Assembly: GCF_001514215.1 (NCBI RefSeq)
Contig: NZ_KQ948853.1
Coordinates: forward strand, 522,510 to 586,509
Reading direction: 5' to 3'
DNA: 64,000 nt
Source: Streptomyces bungoensis
Lineage (GTDB): Bacteria; Actinomycetota; Actinomycetes; Streptomycetales; Streptomycetaceae
In this document: positions 45,645-53,757 of the stretch, piece after piece
How the letters are laid out: each line of letters opens with the position of its first letter
Position numbering within the stretch: the stretch's first letter is position 1
Notes under the pieces: model-generated
Databases searched by the model: none
What the model saw: only the letters and a program-made list of their open reading frames with translations
What the model was told of the DNA's origin: nothing
Program-made: the position numbers and the translations under genes

Positions 45645-46176
45645 CCCCGCGCGGCTCGGTGCGCGCCTCGCAGTGGGGGGAGATGGGGGTCCCCCCGGTC
45701 GAGCGGAGCCGAGACTGGGGGAGCATGGGCATCTCGGTCAGGCCCGGGTAGTAGACGTGCAGGCTGACGGCCGGCTCCAGCGCGTCGTTGACCACCTCGT
45801 GGACGTACCCCGGGGCGAACACCCGCTGGGCGCCCGCCGCCAGCGCGCGCGTGCCCCGCCCGGTGCGCTCGGTCAGCGTGCCGTCCAGGACGGTGAGGAC
45901 ACCGGAGGAGCGGCCGTGGTCGTGCGGCCCGCTGCCCTGCCCGGGCACCCAGGACAGCAGCCACACCTCGTAGCCGGGGCCGGTGCGCAGCCGGTGGTAC
46001 CAGCGGGTGGTGGCGTCGTAGCGGACCAGGTGCGCCCACTGGGAGCGGTCGGCGGCGATGGCGCGGGCGAGGCCCGCGAACTCGGCCACGGTGGCCGGGT
46101 GCTCGCGCGGCGGCTGGAGCAGGTGCGGGACTTCGAGGATGTCGCCGGCGATCTGGAGGTCGTTGTCGCTGTTCAT
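45634..46176 (-). CDS. cysteine dioxygenase-like cupin
   Basis: 180-residue type I cysteine dioxygenase-like cupin: GPHDHGRSSGVLTVLDGTLTE provides the HxH iron ligands, and VFAPGYVHEVVNDALEPAVSLHVYYPGLTEM the third His. It would oxidise cysteine to cysteine sulfinate. The last 29 residues are not family-like: residues 152-165 (LPQSRLRSTGGTPI) are encoded by the dispersed repeat also found in the hut-operon M20 gene, so the C-terminus was probably replaced or extended by it. The family domain ends near the YYPGLTEM motif. ATG 46176; the ribosome-binding site is not obvious. Confidence 0.87.
   Translation of the reverse strand: MNSDNDLQIAGDILEVPHLLQPPREHPATVAEFAGLARAIAADRSQWAHLVRYDATTRWYHRLRTGPGYEVWLLSWVPGQGSGPHDHGRSSGVLTVLDGTLTERTGRGTRALAAGAQRVFAPGYVHEVVNDALEPAVSLHVYYPGLTEMPMLPQSRLRSTGGTPISPHCEARTEPRGATV
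45682..45723 (-). repeat. dispersed GC-rich repeat element, copy 2 (C-terminal coding end)
   Basis: 42 bases matching 6296-6337 in opposite orientation with about five mismatches. Translated in the same reading frame relative to the element as copy 1. Confidence 0.75.
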
Positions 46177-46823
46177 GGGATGCGGGAGTTCCTCGGCGGA
46201 AGAAGGGGTCCCTGCGGGGGAGTGCGACCCGAGGGGAGGGCGTTCTGCGAAGGAGGGAGCGGCCGGGCCGTGGAGACGGGCTCGGCGCCGGCTGGAGCGG
46301 GGGAAGGCTCAACAGCCGGGACAGCAACAACAGCTACAGCGAGACCGGGCAGCACCGTGGGACCCGGCGGTGCGGGTCGAGGTGGGCGCCAAGTTCGCGA
46401 GCATGCCCACTAGGACAGCGGCTCACACCCGCAGTGTCAACTCGACGCCCGGTATGTGGGACATGTTTCACCTCTTCCGGTTCCTCTCGCGGGTGAAAGG
46501 TTTGCTCACCGGGGTGTCGGGACACATGGGGCACAACCGAGCGGCGCCGGCCTCGCGGAACGCGATCGAACGCCGGGGCGTCTGTCTACGTACGGAGACC
46601 TGTACGGGTCCGACGCCCTTCCCGGGCCTCGTCTGCGTGTCTGGGTTTATGGCGATTTGAACACTTTCCGCATGGCCTTGGTTCCGCAGAGTGAATAACG
46701 GGCTCAATAGCAGATCTCGGCTTGACTCGCCCGGAGCAGCACACTTGTAATTTCACTCGTGTCGTTCAGCCGGGATCGGTAACGGCCACGCACGGGGACG
46801 TGAAAGACAGACGAGGGGCGCAC
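46177..46823. other. long intergenic region upstream of whiB
   Basis: 647 bases between the cupin and whiB starts. GC falls to the right, unusual here. TTGACT (46722-46727) and TTGTAA (46745-46750), 17 bases apart, form a candidate whiB promoter; TGTAAT with an 18-base spacer is an alternative. No gene, RNA gene or terminator was recognised in the left part. Developmental regulators such as BldD are known to act at whiB in related species, but I could not fit a confident BldD box. Confidence 0.5.
46722..46750 (+). promoter_or_regulatory. candidate promoter of whiB
   Basis: TTGACT (46722-46727), 17-base spacer, TTGTAA (46745-46750). It would give a leader of about 65 to 70 bases to the whiB ATG. 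Confidence 0.5.
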
Positions 46824-47087
46824 ATGACCGAGCTGGTGCAGCAACTGCTGGTCGACGACGCGGACGAGGAACTCGGCTGGCAGGAGCGCGCGCTGTGCGC
46901 CCAGACCGACCCCGAGTCCTTCTTCCCCGAGAAGGGCGGCTCCACCAGAGAGGCCAAGAAGGTCTGCCTCGCGTGCGAGGTCCGCTCCGAGTGCCTCGAG
47001 TACGCCCTCGCCAACGACGAGCGGTTCGGCATCTGGGGCGGTCTGTCCGAGCGGGAGCGCCGCCGGCTGAAGAAGGCCGCCATCTGA
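46824..47087 (+). CDS. whiB: WhiB sporulation transcription factor
   Basis: 87-residue iron-sulfur cluster protein. The four cluster Cys are C25, C48, C51 and C57 (ALCAQTDPESFFPEKGG and CLACEVRSEC), followed by the turn GIWGGLSERERRRLKKAAI that binds the sigma factor/DNA. As I recall it, the sequence is nearly identical to WhiB of S. coelicolor, where it works with WhiA to start sporulation septation. The ATG at 46824 is the family start; the frame extends upstream to 46722 without family similarity. A weak hairpin (8-base arms, 47127-47134 and 47160-47167) follows the gene. Confidence 0.97.
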   Translation: MTELVQQLLVDDADEELGWQERALCAQTDPESFFPEKGGSTREAKKVCLACEVRSECLEYALANDERFGIWGGLSERERRRLKKAAI

Positions 47088-47280
47088 ACGGCGCAGGTGC
47101 CCGTACCTCGCGCACACAGGGTCCGAACGGCCCGTCACCCGTGGGTTGTCCACAGGGGGCGGGCCGTCTTCGTGGTCAGCCGATAGTGTGGGCGCTCGTC
47201 CGAGACGCCCCGCTGTCCCCTCCGGACACGAGGAGGCACAGGCGTCCACCGCAGTCCATCGAACCGGGGCCCGTACCTCG

Positions 47281-50200
47281 ATGTCCGTGCACAGCCATAC
47301 GGCAGCCCAAGACGGAGCTGCCCACCCTGAGTTCCCGCGCCATGTGGTGACCGCGGTCCTCGTCTCCCACGACGGCGCCCGCTGGCTGCCCGACGCGCTC
47401 GCCGGGCTGCTCGGCCAGGAGCGCCCCGTCCAGTACGCGGTGGCGGCCGACACCGGCAGCGGGGACGACTCCGCGCGCCTGGTCACCGAGGCCCTCGGCG
47501 ACGACCGGGTGCTGCACCTCGCCCGGCGCACCGGCTTCGGGCAGGCGGTCGAGGAGGCGATGCGCATCGCCCCGGTGCTCACCCCGGAGGAGCTGCCGTA
47601 CCTCAGGCGCCCCAGCGGCTGGGACCCGGTCACCCGCAGCTGGCGCGACGACGCCTACGACCTGCCCGAACTGCCGTACGGCGAGCCCGTCCAGTGGCTC
47701 TGGCTGCTGCACGACGACTGCGCCCCCGAACCCGACGCCCTCGCCCAGCTGCTGCGGGTCGTCGACAACGAACTCGAACTCGGCCGGGACGACGTGGCCG
47801 TCGTCGGCCCCAAACTGCGCGGCTGGTACGACCGCAGGCAGCTGCTGGAGGTCGGCGTCTCCATCGCCAACTCCGGCCGCCGCTGGACCGGCCTGGACCG
47901 CCGCGAACAGGACCAGGGCCAGCACGACCACGTCCGCACCGTCCTGTCCGTCTCCTCCGCCGGCATGCTGGTCCGCCGCGACGTCTTCGAACAGCTCGGC
48001 GGATTCGACCGCCGGCTGCCCCTGATGCGCGACGACGTCGACCTGTGCTGGCGCGCCCACCGGGCCGGCCACCGCGTCCTCGTCGCCCCCGAAGCGGTCG
48101 TACGGCACGCCGAGGCGGCCTCCCGCGAGCGCCGCACCGTCGACTGCGTGGGCCGCACCGCGGCCTCCCCGCACAAGGTCGACAAGGCGGGCGCCGTCTA
48201 CACCCTCCTCGTCAACACGCGCGCGGCCGCGCTGCCCTGGATCCTGCTGCGGCTCGTCCTCGGCACGCTGCTGAGGACCGTCGCCTACCTCGTCGGCAAG
48301 GTCCCCGGGCAGGCCGTCGACGAGATCCGCGGCCTGCTCGGCACCCTGCTGCGGCCCGAGCGGATCCTCGCCGGGCGCCGCCGCCGCGGCCCCTCGCAGG
48401 TCGACAAGGCGGAACTGCGCCCGCTCTTCCCGCCGCCCGGCGCGACCGTCCGCGCCACCGTGGAACAGGTCGCGGGCAACTTCTCCGGCGGCTCCGACAG
48501 CGACACCTCCTCGGCCGGCCGGCACGGCGGCGCCGTGGAGTCCGGACCCGGCGGCGACGACGCCGACTTCCTGGAGATCGAGCAGTTCGCCCGGCTCAAG
48601 CGCATCGCACGCAGACCCGGACCGGTGCTCTTCCTGGCCCTGCTCGCCATCTCCCTCGTCGCCTGCCGCGCCCTGCTCGGCGGCGGCGCCCTCGCGGGCG
48701 GCTCCCTGCTCCCGGCACCGGCGAGCGCCGGCGACCTCTGGTCGAGCTACGGGGCCGCCTGGCACCCCGTGGCCGCCGGCGGCACCCCGGCCGCACCGCC
48801 CTACCTCGCCGTCGTCGCCACCCTCGCCTCGCTCCTGTTCGGCTCCACCGGACTCGCGGTCACCGTCCTGCTGGTCGGCTCGGTCCCGCTGGCCGGCTTC
48901 ACGGCGTACTTCGCCTCCCGTCCGCTGGTCACCTCCCGGCTGCTGCGCGCCTGGGCGGCCATCGCCTACGCCTTCCTGCCCGCCGTCACCGGCGCCCTGG
49001 CCGGCGGCCGCATCGGCACCGCCGTCCTCGCCGTCCTGCTCCCGCTCATCGCACGCGCGGGCATCGCGGCCGCCGGCCTGGCCAACCGCTCCAAGGCACC
49101 CGGCAGTTGGCGCGCCACCTGGGCCTACGCGCTGCTGCTCACCCTCGCCACCGCCTTCACCCCGATCGTCTGGCCCCTCGCGCTGATCCTCGGCCTCGGC
49201 GTCCTGGTCCTACGCCGCGGCGACCTCGTCCCCCAGGCCCTGCGCTTCCTCGCGCAGCTCGGCACCCCGCTGCTGGTCCTCGCCCCCTGGTCGCTGACCC
49301 TGCTGCCGACCGGCTTCTTCACCGAGGCCGGCCTGGAGTACGGCGCCTCCTCCGCCTCCGCGACCGACCTGCTCGGCGCGAGCCCCGGCGGCCCCGGCAC
49401 CGTGCACGGCCTGATGCTCGTCGGCATCGTCCTGGCCGCCCTGGCCGCCCTCCTGCGCTCCGAACGCCGGCTGGGCATCCTGGCCGCCTGGGCGGTCGCC
49501 CTGGTCGGCCTGGTCTTCGCCGCCGTGTCCAACCACTCCGCATGGGCCGGGCCGGCCACCCTCGTCTACGGCATCGCCCTGCTGACCGCCGCCGCGCTCG
49601 GCGCCGACGGCGCACGCGCGCGCGTGGCCGAGCAGAGCTTCGGCTGGCGCCAGCCCGTCGCCGCCCTGATCGCCCTCGCCTCGGCCGCCGGCCCGCTCCT
49701 CGTCGCCGCCGGCTGGATGATCGGCGGCGCCGACGGCCCGGTGGAGCGCCGGGACCCGGTGCAGGTGCCCGCCTTCGTCGCCGAGGACGCCGGCACCGCC
49801 GACCGGGCCCGCACCCTGATCCTCGACAGCGACTCCACCGCGCGCGTGCGCTACAGCCTCGTCCGCGGCTCCGGCGCCCGCATGGGAGACGCCGAACTCG
49901 CCGCCGCCGACGGCGAGAACGCGCGGCTCGACAAGGTCGTCGCCAACCTCGTCGCGGGCTCCGGCGCCGACCAGGCCGGCCAGCTCGGCGGCTTCGCCGT
50001 GCGCTACGTACTCGTCCACAAGGGCGCGCCCCGCGAGATCACCCGCGTCCTGGACGCCACCCCCGGCCTGAGCAGACTCAGCCAGCAGGACGGCAGCGCC
50101 CTGTGGCGGGTCGACCAGCAGGTCTCCCGCGCCACCCTCGTGCCCGGGGGCGGCTCGGGCACCGCCAGGCCCGTCGCCGCCGGACCGGTGGAGATCCACA

Positions 50201-50925
50201 CCACCATCCCGTCCGGCTCGGGCAGCCGCGTCCTGCGGCTGGCCGACACCGCCTCCGACGGCTGGACCGCCACCCTCGACGGCAGAGCGCTCACCCGCAC
50301 CACGGTCGACGGCTGGGCCCAGGGCTTCCAGCTGCCCGCCGCGGGCGGCCGGCTGGACGTCACCTACGAGGCTCCTCTCGCCCACACCGCCTGGCTGTGG
50401 GCCCAGGGCGCGCTCGCGGTCGTCCTCGTCGTCCTCGCCCTGCCCGGCCGCCGCCGCGACATCGACGACGACCTGCCCGAGGAGCAGCCGGTGCCCGCCG
50501 AGGCCGGCGCCGGCGAGGGCCGCCGCGCCCGCCGCCTGCGCGCCCAGGCCGAGGAAGCCGAGGAGCCGGCCGCCCCGGAGGAGCCCGGCGCGCCCCCCGT
50601 GCCGGAGCAGCCCCCGGCCGCCGCCGTCCCGCACCAGGCGCAGTACGGCGAGTGGGACGCCACCGCCTACCAGGGCGCCGACTACACCGGCTACGCCACC
50701 GACCCGCAGCAGCACGAGTACCACCAGGACCAGTACCAGGCGGCCGGCTACGACCAGCAGGGGTACCAGACCGACCCCTACCAGAACGGCCAGTACGACC
50801 CCTACGCCTACGGCGGCACGGACGAGCAGATGCCGTACGACCCGACGGCCTACCAGCAGGGCTACGACCCGGCCCAGCAGCCCTACGGCACCGGCAGCGA
50901 GCGCCCCGACGGGAGCCAGCAGTGA
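47281..50925 (+). CDS. giant membrane-bound family 2 glycosyltransferase
   Basis: 1214-residue protein. The N-terminal GT-A domain (about 20-290) has TAVLVSHDGARWLPDALAGLL, WLWLLHDDCAPEPDALAQLL (metal-binding Asp pair) and LPLMRDDVDLCWRAHRAGH. A middle region (about 440-880) contains many membrane helices, and an external region follows with a last membrane helix near residue 1040. The C-terminal 150 residues are cytoplasmic and rich in Glu/Pro, then Tyr/Gln (YDQQGYQTDPYQNGQYDPY), likely disordered. ATG 47281 is used; no good ribosome-binding site. It overlaps the DUF5719 gene as GTGA. It probably glycosylates a lipid carrier or exported polymer; substrate unknown. Confidence 0.87.
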   Translation: MSVHSHTAAQDGAAHPEFPRHVVTAVLVSHDGARWLPDALAGLLGQERPVQYAVAADTGSGDDSARLVTEALGDDRVLHLARRTGFGQAVEEAMRIAPVLTPEELPYLRRPSGWDPVTRSWRDDAYDLPELPYGEPVQWLWLLHDDCAPEPDALAQLLRVVDNELELGRDDVAVVGPKLRGWYDRRQLLEVGVSIANSGRRWTGLDRREQDQGQHDHVRTVLSVSSAGMLVRRDVFEQLGGFDRRLPLMRDDVDLCWRAHRAGHRVLVAPEAVVRHAEAASRERRTVDCVGRTAASPHKVDKAGAVYTLLVNTRAAALPWILLRLVLGTLLRTVAYLVGKVPGQAVDEIRGLLGTLLRPERILAGRRRRGPSQVDKAELRPLFPPPGATVRATVEQVAGNFSGGSDSDTSSAGRHGGAVESGPGGDDADFLEIEQFARLKRIARRPGPVLFLALLAISLVACRALLGGGALAGGSLLPAPASAGDLWSSYGAAWHPVAAGGTPAAPPYLAVVATLASLLFGSTGLAVTVLLVGSVPLAGFTAYFASRPLVTSRLLRAWAAIAYAFLPAVTGALAGGRIGTAVLAVLLPLIARAGIAAAGLANRSKAPGSWRATWAYALLLTLATAFTPIVWPLALILGLGVLVLRRGDLVPQALRFLAQLGTPLLVLAPWSLTLLPTGFFTEAGLEYGASSASATDLLGASPGGPGTVHGLMLVGIVLAALAALLRSERRLGILAAWAVALVGLVFAAVSNHSAWAGPATLVYGIALLTAAALGADGARARVAEQSFGWRQPVAALIALASAAGPLLVAAGWMIGGADGPVERRDPVQVPAFVAEDAGTADRARTLILDSDSTARVRYSLVRGSGARMGDAELAAADGENARLDKVVANLVAGSGADQAGQLGGFAVRYVLVHKGAPREITRVLDATPGLSRLSQQDGSALWRVDQQVSRATLVPGGGSGTARPVAAGPVEIHTTIPSGSGSRVLRLADTASDGWTATLDGRALTRTTVDGWAQGFQLPAAGGRLDVTYEAPLAHTAWLWAQGALAVVLVVLALPGRRRDIDDDLPEEQPVPAEAGAGEGRRARRLRAQAEEAEEPAAPEEPGAPPVPEQPPAAAVPHQAQYGEWDATAYQGADYTGYATDPQQHEYHQDQYQAAGYDQQGYQTDPYQNGQYDPYAYGGTDEQMPYDPTAYQQGYDPAQQPYGTGSERPDGSQQ

Positions 50926-52433
50926 ACCGCACCACCCTGTCCCTGATCGCCGCCACGACCGCGCTGGCCGCCGTCACCGCGTTCGCCGCGCTCGACACCC
51001 CTTCCGCGTCCGGCGCGTCCCCCGCCAAGGCCGCCGCCGAGCTGCCGGTGGAGCGCACCAGCCTGCTGTGCCCCGCGCCGAGCAACTCGGAGATCGCCGA
51101 CACCTCGTACACGTCGTTCACCCCGGTCACCAAGGGCACGGCGAGCGGGGGCAAGGCCGAACTCCGGGCCGCCTCCGAGCAGTCGGCGGACGGCACCGGC
51201 GCCGCCGAGAAGGGCAAGGGCACCGGCAAGCAGGCCGACAAGCAGCCGGTCCTCGCCCCGAAGGAACCGGGCACCCCGGCCACCGGCGACACCTCCGGCG
51301 CGGACACGCCCGCGCTGGTCGGCACCGCCGACGGGAAGTTCGCGCCCGGCTGGACCGTCCAGGAGACCACCGAGGTCGTCGCGGGCACCGGCCGCGGCCT
51401 GCAGGGCGTCAACTGCACCGCCCCCGACACCGAGTTCTGGTTCCCGGGCGCGAGCACGGCCGCCGGCCGCACCGACTACGTGCACCTCACCAACCCCGAC
51501 GACTCCGCCGCGGTCGTCGACATCGAGCTGTACGGCAAGGGCGGCGCGATCAAGTCCGCGGTGGCGGACGGCTTCACGATCCCGCCGCACGCGAGCGAGC
51601 CGGTCCTGCTGTCCACCCTCACCGACGAACGGCAGACCGACCTCACCGTGCACGTCAGCGTGCGCAGCGGACGGGTCGGCGCGGCCGTGCAGGCCCTGGA
51701 CGACAAGGTGGGCGGCGACTGGCTGGCCGCGGCCGCCGACCCGGCCCCCGACGTGGTCCTGCCGGGCATCCCGAAGGACGCCACCGACGTCCGTCTGATC
51801 GCCTTCACACCCGGCGACGCCGACGCGGACCTGAAGGTCCGCCTGGCCTCGCCGAGCGGCCTGATCACCCCGGCCGGGCACGAGACCCTGCACGTCAAGT
51901 CCGGCATGACGACCTCGGCCGACCTCGGCGACGTCACCCGGGGCGAGGCGGGCTCCCTGGTCCTGACGCCCACCGACCGGTCGGTGCCGGTGGTGGCGGC
52001 CCTGCAGGTGATCCGCGGCAAGAGCGGCAAGCAGGAGACGGCCTTCATCCCCGCGACGGTCCCCGTCGGCACGCGCGCGACCTCGGCGGACAACAGCGGC
52101 AAGTCCACGACTCTCGCCCTCGCGGCCCCCACCGCCACCGCCACGGTCAAGGTCACCGCCTCGGCGGGCAGCGACGCGGGCAGCACGGTCTCGAAGACCT
52201 ACACCGTCAAGGCCGGCACCACCCAGAACGTCGACGCACCCGTCCCCACGGGCCTGAAGGGCACCTACGCCCTCACCGTGGAAACCCTCTCCGGCGGCCC
52301 CCTCTACGCCTCCCGCACCCTCGTCGCCACCGAACAGGGCGTCCCGGGCTTCACCGTCCAGACCCTCCCCAACGACCGCTCCCTGATCTCGGTCCCCCGC
52401 GCGGACCAGGACCTGTCGGTCCTCCAGCGGTGA
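50922..52433 (+). CDS. DUF5719 family secreted/cell-surface protein
   Basis: 503-residue protein with a hydrophobic N-terminus (TTLSLIAATTALAAVTAFAAL) that acts as a signal or anchor. A Gly/Lys/Thr-rich low-complexity stretch (about 78-125) follows and then a beta-rich region of about 350 residues (NCTAPDTEFWFPGAS, VHLTNPDDSAAVVDIELYGKGG) as in DUF5719 proteins. The GTG at 50922 overlaps the stop of the giant glycosyltransferase as GTGA, and the pair is conserved in Streptomyces as I recall. It may be the extracytoplasmic partner of that enzyme. A bidirectional hairpin follows. Confidence 0.87.
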   Translation: MNRTTLSLIAATTALAAVTAFAALDTPSASGASPAKAAAELPVERTSLLCPAPSNSEIADTSYTSFTPVTKGTASGGKAELRAASEQSADGTGAAEKGKGTGKQADKQPVLAPKEPGTPATGDTSGADTPALVGTADGKFAPGWTVQETTEVVAGTGRGLQGVNCTAPDTEFWFPGASTAAGRTDYVHLTNPDDSAAVVDIELYGKGGAIKSAVADGFTIPPHASEPVLLSTLTDERQTDLTVHVSVRSGRVGAAVQALDDKVGGDWLAAAADPAPDVVLPGIPKDATDVRLIAFTPGDADADLKVRLASPSGLITPAGHETLHVKSGMTTSADLGDVTRGEAGSLVLTPTDRSVPVVAALQVIRGKSGKQETAFIPATVPVGTRATSADNSGKSTTLALAAPTATATVKVTASAGSDAGSTVSKTYTVKAGTTQNVDAPVPTGLKGTYALTVETLSGGPLYASRTLVATEQGVPGFTVQTLPNDRSLISVPRADQDLSVLQR

Positions 52434-52439
52434 CCGGAC

Positions 52440-52476
52440 GCCGAGGCCGCCGCCCGCTCGGGGCGGCGGCCTCGGC
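52440..52476. terminator. bidirectional hairpin terminator
   Basis: 16-base perfect arms (52440-52455 and 52461-52476), 5-base loop, between the convergent DUF5719 and metallopeptidase-family genes. Confidence 0.85.
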
Positions 52477-52490
52477 ACCGACCGGCGCCC

Positions 52491-52943
52491 TCAGTCCTCC
52501 CCGTACCGGGGATCCACCGTCTCGGGAGTCAGCCCCAGCAACTCCGCCACCTGCTCCACGACCACCTCGTGCACCAGCGCGGCCCGCTCGTCCCGCCCCT
52601 TGGTCCGGATCTCCACCGGCCGCCGGTACACCACGACCCGCGCCCGCCGCCCGTCCCGCGCGGGAATGATCCCGCCCAACGGCACCGCCTCGTCGCTCCA
52701 GGCCGCCACCCCGCGCCCGTCCAGCCGAGGTACTTCGAGCACCAGGAAATCGACCTCGGCCAGCTGCGGCCACCGCCGCTCGAGACGCTCCACGGAGTCC
52801 TGCACCAGGTCCGCGAACACCTCGGCACGGCTCGCCGCCAGCGGCACCTGCGGCGGCGCGATCGGCCCCCGCATGCCCCTCCCGTGACGATCACGGCGAC
52901 GGGGCCCGGGGCCGGCGGTACGGGGCGGTACACGGTTGTCCAT
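52491..52943 (-). CDS. metallopeptidase-family protein (zincin-like, DUF1025) with degenerate metal motif
   Basis: About 150 residues. The pattern FADLVQDSVERLERRWPQLAEVDFLVLEVP and ARVVVYRRPVEIR resembles the small zincin-like family often annotated 'metallopeptidase'. The expected HExxH site appears as HEVVVEQVAELLG: the first His and Glu are present but the second His is Val, so zinc peptidase activity is doubtful. ATG 52943 (an overlapping GTG at 52946 is possible). An internal ATG at 52874 has a GGGAGG just upstream and is an alternative that removes the first 23 basic residues. Confidence 0.8.
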   Translation of the reverse strand: MDNRVPPRTAGPGPRRRDRHGRGMRGPIAPPQVPLAASRAEVFADLVQDSVERLERRWPQLAEVDFLVLEVPRLDGRGVAAWSDEAVPLGGIIPARDGRRARVVVYRRPVEIRTKGRDERAALVHEVVVEQVAELLGLTPETVDPRYGED

Positions 52944-53227
52944 CACCGGTGAAGCCTAGTCCCCGCACGTCCCGCCCGCCCGGCCCCACGCGGCGGCCAC
53001 CCCCCTGACACCCCCGTGTCGCCAGGTGACCGTTCCAGCCAAGGTGTGGCTCGTTTCCGTAACCCTCCGAGACCGCCGAACTCAAGCCAATTGACGTTAT
53101 TTGTACCGACTCATGACCGGACGCGCCCCCGCGCGGGCCGCCGCCGGAACCCGTACTCGCAGGTCAGCAGGGGCTGTTCGGAAGGCCCTGTGGGGCGTTT
53201 CACAGCACGACACGGGGGAGTGACCTG

Positions 53228-53653
53228 GTGGAGAGTCGTCGCGGCCCGCTCAAGAGTGCGGTACCGTCCAACGTCGTGAGCCCTGTACGTCGCTGTTCGC
53301 GCACCGCCTGCGGCCGACCCGCCGTCGCGACGCTGACGTACGTCTACGCCGACTCGACCGCGGTCCTCGGCCCGCTCGCCACCTACGCCGAACCCCACTG
53401 CTACGACCTGTGCGCCGAGCACTCCGAGCGCCTCACCGCCCCCCGCGGCTGGGAGGTCGTCCGCCTCCTCGACGGCTCCGCCCCCGCGCGGCCCAGCGGA
53501 GACGACCTGGAAGCGCTGGCCAACGCCGTGCGCGAAGCGGCCCGCCCCCAGCAGCGCGCGGCCGAGGCCGGCGGCGGGGGAGCCCGCGCCGCGGACCCCA
53601 TGGAGGTCGCCCGCCGCGGCCACCTGCGCGTCCTGCGCTCCCCGGACAACTGA
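53228..53653 (+). CDS. DUF3499 family zinc-ribbon-like protein
   Basis: 141-residue protein with the DUF3499 core: RRCSRTACGRPAVATLTYVYADSTAVLGPLATYAEPHCYDLCAEHSERL (given here only in outline: RRCSRTACGRPA and HCYDLCAEHSERL), whose paired Cys and His suggest a zinc site. The C-terminal 45 residues are Ala/Gly-rich, then a short basic end. GTG 53228 has GGGGGAG seven bases upstream; a second GTG at 53276 starts the conserved core. Function unknown; it lies just upstream of manB. Confidence 0.88.
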   Translation: MESRRGPLKSAVPSNVVSPVRRCSRTACGRPAVATLTYVYADSTAVLGPLATYAEPHCYDLCAEHSERLTAPRGWEVVRLLDGSAPARPSGDDLEALANAVREAARPQQRAAEAGGGGARAADPMEVARRGHLRVLRSPDN

Positions 53654-53757
53654 GCCGCCCGGCGACCGAGCGCCGTCCCACCTGGTGTCCGCACACCCGC
53701 CCCTTACCCCTGACGGGTACTTTGTGGGCACCCATAGGACTTTCAGGAGGGTTGGCC

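Noticed and set aside
46468..46707. 79-codon minus-strand frame upstream of whiB
   Set aside because: Poor codon pattern, no ribosome-binding site, overlaps the expected whiB promoter region.
47694..50921. + strand open frame inside the giant glycosyltransferase gene continuing into DUF5719
   Set aside because: Only the part from GTG 50922 is real; the upstream part is an Arg/Pro-rich off-frame reading of the glycosyltransferase.
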